A stretch of 64,000 nucleotides of DNA, taken from NCBI RefSeq assembly GCF_002261225.1, contig NZ_NEVM01000005.1:1178001-1242000 (forward strand). The letters are read 5' to 3'. Shown in pieces: positions 60,122 through 64,000 of the stretch. The notes beneath the pieces were generated by a model, which was given only the letters and a program-made list of their open reading frames with translations, was not told the origin of the DNA and ran no database searches. The first letter of the stretch is position 1. Every line of letters begins with the position of its first letter. The position numbers and the translations under genes were made by a program. This stretch comes from Bordetella genomosp. 10. Lineage in GTDB: Bacteria > Pseudomonadota > Gammaproteobacteria > Burkholderiales > Burkholderiaceae_B.

Positions 60122-62539
60122 GTGACCCTCCCTCTTCCCGCCGCCCGCGCGGCGGGGCGTCGCCGCCGCGCCGCGCTGCCGGCCCTGCTCACGCCCCTGG
60201 CCTTCGCGCTGTCCCTGGGCCTGATGTCCGTCCCCGTCCTCGCGCATGCCCAGGACGCCACGGTCGAAATCAACCTGCCCCGGCAATCCCTAAGCGACGC
60301 CTTGCTGCAACTGGGACAACAGACATCGTTGCAGTTCCTCTATGCGTCCGACCTGGTGCGCGGCCTGCCCGCCCCCGCCGTCACGGGCCGCTACACGCCG
60401 GAACAGGCCCTGCGCGAACTCCTGCGCGGCTCGCCGATCACCTATACCCGCCAGGGCAACACCATCCGGCTGAGCCGGGTGGCGTCCAGCGCCGACCTGC
60501 CGGAGGTCTCCGTGACGGGAAGCGCGGTGCAGGAATCCGCGTGGGGTCCGGTGGACGGCTACGTGGCGCAACGCAGCGCCTCGGGCACGAAGACCGACAC
60601 GCCGCTGATCGAAACGCCGCAATCCATTTCGGTGGTGACCCGCGACCAGATGGACGCCCAGGGCGCGACCTCCATCAACCAGGCGGTGCGCTACAGCGCC
60701 AGCACGGTGACCGACAGCAACGGCGCCGACACGCGCGCCACGCTGGCCACGATACGCGGGTTCATCGCCGACGAGTACCTGGACGGCCTGCCCCTGGTGC
60801 ACGGCACCTTCGTCAATTCCCTCATCGATCCCTACATGCTGGAGCGCGTCGAGGTGGTGCGCGGACCGGCGTCCATGCTCTACGGACAGGTCACGCCCGG
60901 CGGCATCGTCAGCTATGTCGGCAAGCGTCCCACCGAGGACCCGCTGCACGAAATCCAGTTGCAGACCGGCAACTACGGCCGCATCGGCGGCGGCTTCGAC
61001 TTCAGCGGTCCCGTCGACACGGACAAGCGCTGGCTCTACCGCGTGACCGGCATCGCCTTCAACACCGGCACGCAGGTGGACCGCGCGCGGCAAAGCCGGA
61101 TCGATATCTCGCCATCGCTGACCTTCCGTCCCGACGCCGACACCTCCTTCACCCTGCTCGCCAACTACCGCAACGACCCGCATTCCGGGTTCTGGAACAA
61201 GCTGCCCGCGCAGGGCACGCTCCTGCACAACCCGCAAGGACGCATCTCGGACAGCATGTTCACGGGCGACCTCGGTTTCGACCGCACCTCCAACCGCGAG
61301 GCCTCGGTCGGCTACGAATTCAGGCATGCCTTCAACAGCGACTGGACGTTCAAGCAGAACGTCCGCTATACGAATATGTCCTTCGCCTTCGACAGCGTCC
61401 AGGGCGACTCGCTCGACGGCACGGAATTGGTGCGCGACAAATTCCAGGACCGCAATCGCCTCCACACCTTCGGCATCGACAACCAGTTGCAGGGCCGCTA
61501 CGTCACGGGGCCGGTGCGGCACGACCTGCTGTTCGGCGTGAACTACCAGGGCACCCGCGCGCGCGACCGCGAGACCGACGGCCTGGCGCCGTCGCTGGAC
61601 ATCTCGGCCCCGGATTTCCGCCAGGCGCTGCCCGCCTACACGGAAGCCGACACCTACCTCGACAACCGGCAAACGCTCCGCCAGCTCGGCGTGTACGCGC
61701 AGGACGAGCTGGCGCTGGACCGCTGGCGCGCCACGCTGGGCGTGCGGCGCGACTGGGCGCGCACCTCGACCGAGGACTACCTGTCCGACGGCGCGACGTC
61801 GCGGCAGCGCAATGCCGCCTACACCTGGCGCGCCGGCCTGCTGTACAAGTTCGACAATGGCGTCGCGCCGTACGCCAGCTACTCGACCTCATTCCAGCCG
61901 ACCATAGGCACGAACGCCTACGGCGCGCCCTTCAAGCCCACGACCGGGCGCCAGTACGAGATCGGCGTGAAGTACCAGCCCGCCGGCAGCAAGACGCTGC
62001 TGACCGCGGCGGTCTATGACCTGCGCCAGCACGACGTGCTGACCGCGGATCCCAACAACCCCTACAACAGCGTCCAGACCGGCGAAGCGCGATCGCGCGG
62101 CGTCGAACTGGAAGCGAAGACGGACCTGACGCCGCGCATGCACCTGCTGGCGTCCTATGCCTACACCAACGCCACGGTGCTCAAGTCCAATAGCGGCGAC
62201 GAGGGCAACCGCCTTTACGGGGTGCCGCTCAATGCCTTCTCTGCTTGGGGGGACTACGACCTGACGGGCGCGCTCGCCGGCCTCAACCTGGGAATGGGGG
62301 TGCGCTACATGGGGCCGACGTACAGCCAGAACAATACGCTGAAGGTGCCGTCCTTCACCCTGGTCGACGCCGCCATCCGCTATGACCTCGGCCGCATGAA
62401 TCCGACGCTGAAGGGCGCGAGCGTGGCGTTGAACGTGCAGAACCTGTTCGATCGCGACAACTACATCCAGGCGTGCGTGAACGGCTGCTACTACGGCTTG
62501 CGCCGCACGGTGGTGGCGACGTTGAAATATCGCTGGTAG
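60122..62539 (+). CDS. TonB-dependent ferric-siderophore receptor with STN signalling domain (FecA/FoxA-like)
   Basis: The 805-residue receptor has a long signal peptide (about 1-43, ending VLAHAQ), then an STN domain (44-120: INLPRQSLSDALLQLGQQ, YTPEQALRELLRGSPI). The plug has TPQSISVVTRDQMDAQ, TIRGFIADEYLDGLP and RGPASMLYGQVTPGGI; the barrel ends in YRW. GTG 60122 is the start, with AAGGAA upstream; it leads directly into the signal peptide. It is a paralog of the receptor at 6165-8315 and shares KRPTEDPLH. With the FecI and FecR genes upstream it forms a surface-signalling unit. Confidence 0.94.
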   Translation: MTLPLPAARAAGRRRRAALPALLTPLAFALSLGLMSVPVLAHAQDATVEINLPRQSLSDALLQLGQQTSLQFLYASDLVRGLPAPAVTGRYTPEQALRELLRGSPITYTRQGNTIRLSRVASSADLPEVSVTGSAVQESAWGPVDGYVAQRSASGTKTDTPLIETPQSISVVTRDQMDAQGATSINQAVRYSASTVTDSNGADTRATLATIRGFIADEYLDGLPLVHGTFVNSLIDPYMLERVEVVRGPASMLYGQVTPGGIVSYVGKRPTEDPLHEIQLQTGNYGRIGGGFDFSGPVDTDKRWLYRVTGIAFNTGTQVDRARQSRIDISPSLTFRPDADTSFTLLANYRNDPHSGFWNKLPAQGTLLHNPQGRISDSMFTGDLGFDRTSNREASVGYEFRHAFNSDWTFKQNVRYTNMSFAFDSVQGDSLDGTELVRDKFQDRNRLHTFGIDNQLQGRYVTGPVRHDLLFGVNYQGTRARDRETDGLAPSLDISAPDFRQALPAYTEADTYLDNRQTLRQLGVYAQDELALDRWRATLGVRRDWARTSTEDYLSDGATSRQRNAAYTWRAGLLYKFDNGVAPYASYSTSFQPTIGTNAYGAPFKPTTGRQYEIGVKYQPAGSKTLLTAAVYDLRQHDVLTADPNNPYNSVQTGEARSRGVELEAKTDLTPRMHLLASYAYTNATVLKSNSGDEGNRLYGVPLNAFSAWGDYDLTGALAGLNLGMGVRYMGPTYSQNNTLKVPSFTLVDAAIRYDLGRMNPTLKGASVALNVQNLFDRDNYIQACVNGCYYGLRRTVVATLKYRW

Positions 62540-62625
62540 GCGGCCTGCCCGGGGCTGGCCGGGCGGCTACCGGACCTGACGGGCGCTCGATGCGCGCCCG
62601 TCAAGAATGCCTCGACCGCGATCCG

Positions 62626-63888
62626 TCACGCGCTTTCGCGCGCCAGCTCCGGGGCCTGGGATTGGCGCTTTTCTTCCCATTTCGCGATGACGGCGGTGGC
62701 GATGCTGTTGCCGATCACGTTGGTCATGGTGCGTCCCATGTCGAGCAACTGGTCGATGGCCAGGACCAGCGCGACGCCGGCGGCGGGCAGGCCGAACATC
62801 GGCGCGATCGCGGCGACGACGACCACCGAACCGCGCGGCACGCTGGCCATGCCCTTGCTGCTCAGCATGAGGATCAGCAGCATGACCACCTGCTGCGAGG
62901 CCGGCATGTCGATGCCGAAGGCCTGGGCGATGAAGATCGCGGCGAAGGCCTGGTACACCATCGAGCCGTCGAGGTTGAAGGCATAGCCCAGCGGCAGCGT
63001 GAAGCCGACCACTTTCTTGTCGACGCCGAATTCCTCCAGCTTTTCGGTCAGGCGCGGAAACGCGGCCTCGCTGCTGGCGGTGGAGAAGGCGATCATCGCC
63101 GGCTCGCGCACCGCCTTGAGCAGCGCGCCGATGCGCGGGCCCAGGAAAGCGTAGCCCACCGCCACCAGCACCACCCACAGGATCACCAGCGCCAGATAGA
63201 AGGAACCCAGCAGCTTGCCGTAGGTGAACAGGACGTCCAGACCGCGCAGGGTCACGACGGAAGCGATCGCGCCGAACACGCCCAGCGGGGCGAAGCGCAT
63301 CACGTAGTCCGTGAGGCGCAGCATCACGGGCACCAGGCCGTCGACCGCCTGGATCACGAAGGCGACCTTGGTGTCGCGCTTTAGCGCGCTCAAGGCCAAG
63401 CCGAAGAACACCGAGAACACGAGGATCTGCAGGATGTCGTTGCGCGCCATCGCGTCCAGCACGCTGGTCGGGAAGGCATGGGTGACGACGTCCCGCACGT
63501 TCAGGCCGGCCGTGTTCAGGCCGGTGTTCACCTCGCCCGCGCCCGCCGTCAGGTGCAGGGCCGCGCCCGGCTGCGTCAGGTTGGCCATGACCAGGCCGAT
63601 GGCCAGGGAGATCAGCGACGCGCAGAGGAACCAGGCCACCGAACGCAGGCCAATGCGGCCGACGTCGTTGCCGCTATCCAGTCCCGCCAGGCCGGACACC
63701 AGGGTGCAGAAAACCAGCGGCGCCAGGATCATCTTGATCAGGCGCAGGAAGATGTCGGTGACGATGGAGAAGTAGCCCGCCACCTCCTTGAGTTCCGTGG
63801 CGTCGGTGATGCTGGCGTGGCAGGCGTAGCCTACGGCGACCCCCAGGAGCATGGCGATGGCGATGCTCAGGGTGAGACGATTTTTCAT
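62626..63888 (-). CDS. dctA: C4-dicarboxylate:cation symporter
   Basis: The 419-residue DAACS transporter imports succinate, fumarate and malate, or relatives. It shows FLRLIKMILAPLVFCTLVSG, the serine-rich hairpin TASSEAAFPRLTEKL, LGYAFNLDGSMVYQAFAAIF, and the C-terminal LAIDQLLDMGRTMTNVIGNS. ATG 63888 follows AAGGAC. It is a single gene, convergent with the iron receptor; a GC-rich hairpin (GACGGGCG/CGCCCGTC near 62578-62601) lies between the stops. The promoter region is cut by the window end. Confidence 0.92.
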   Translation of the reverse strand: MKNRLTLSIAIAMLLGVAVGYACHASITDATELKEVAGYFSIVTDIFLRLIKMILAPLVFCTLVSGLAGLDSGNDVGRIGLRSVAWFLCASLISLAIGLVMANLTQPGAALHLTAGAGEVNTGLNTAGLNVRDVVTHAFPTSVLDAMARNDILQILVFSVFFGLALSALKRDTKVAFVIQAVDGLVPVMLRLTDYVMRFAPLGVFGAIASVVTLRGLDVLFTYGKLLGSFYLALVILWVVLVAVGYAFLGPRIGALLKAVREPAMIAFSTASSEAAFPRLTEKLEEFGVDKKVVGFTLPLGYAFNLDGSMVYQAFAAIFIAQAFGIDMPASQQVVMLLILMLSSKGMASVPRGSVVVVAAIAPMFGLPAAGVALVLAIDQLLDMGRTMTNVIGNSIATAVIAKWEEKRQSQAPELARESA

Positions 63889-64000
63889 GTCTGTCCTTCT
63901 GGTGCGACCCTGCATCCAGCCTGACCGGAAGCTGAATCGAAATCGCATGAATGCTTGGAAGAAGCGCGCCTCCCATGGGGCGAGAGGGCGAATCGACAGG

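Noticed and set aside
62577..62601. Intrinsic terminator between the iron receptor and dctA
   Set aside because: A GC-rich hairpin is present, but no T-run follows on either strand, so it was not listed as a terminator.

Overview
The window looks like a chromosomal segment of a GC-rich betaproteobacterium of the family Alcaligenaceae, most likely Bordetella or Achromobacter. This rests on very high GC with dense coding, several Bug-type tripartite-tricarboxylate binding proteins standing alone, HU with a PAKKA-rich tail, a cysI-DUF934 pair, and many LysR and MocR regulators. No species call is possible from sequence reading alone. No CRISPR array, insertion sequence, prophage or replication origin was seen.

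Layout. 1-6.1 kb: a polar amino-acid ABC importer on the minus strand between two paralogous MocR regulators; the divergent intergenic region carries two facing sigma-54-type promoters. 6.2-9.3 kb: a siderophore TonB receptor diverging from an AraC regulator. 9.4-13.0 kb: metallo-beta-lactamase-fold enzyme, DUF2809 protein, LysR with a PACE efflux protein, and a RelE-type toxin-antitoxin pair. 13.2-21.4 kb: LysR, class V aminotransferase, Fbp/Phn-type ABC importer, threonine-aldolase-like lyase and an SDR with an altered catalytic dyad. This is the best candidate for an undescribed catabolic system. 21.5-26.7 kb: two Bug binding proteins, a LacI regulator and an IlvD/Edd dehydratase, joined by three near-identical LacI-type operators. 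26.7-34.3 kb: cardiolipin synthase, tRNA-His, then a mosaic of small accessory genes and an MFS transporter. 34.7-36.5 kb: LysR and a DUF1445 hydro-lyase.

36.6-45.0 kb is a nitrate assimilation operon (nrtABD, FAD reductase, nasA, cobA). Upstream lie NtrC-like sites, a GG-N10-GC sigma-54 promoter, and a leader RNA with two abutting hairpins followed by an intrinsic terminator. That order matches nitrate-responsive antitermination leaders. HU and a cysI-type sulfite/nitrite reductase with its DUF934 partner follow, then a ChaA antiporter and two small unknown proteins.

51.2-64.0 kb: an MHYT-GGDEF-EAL gene broken by a one-base frameshift, glgX, csbD, hutG, a DMT transporter, a complete FecI-FecR-FecA-type surface-signalling iron uptake set with a Fur box and an octanucleotide repeat upstream, and dctA.

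The common theme is transport and its regulation: nitrogen sources (amino acids, nitrate), carboxylates and sugar acids, and ferric siderophores.
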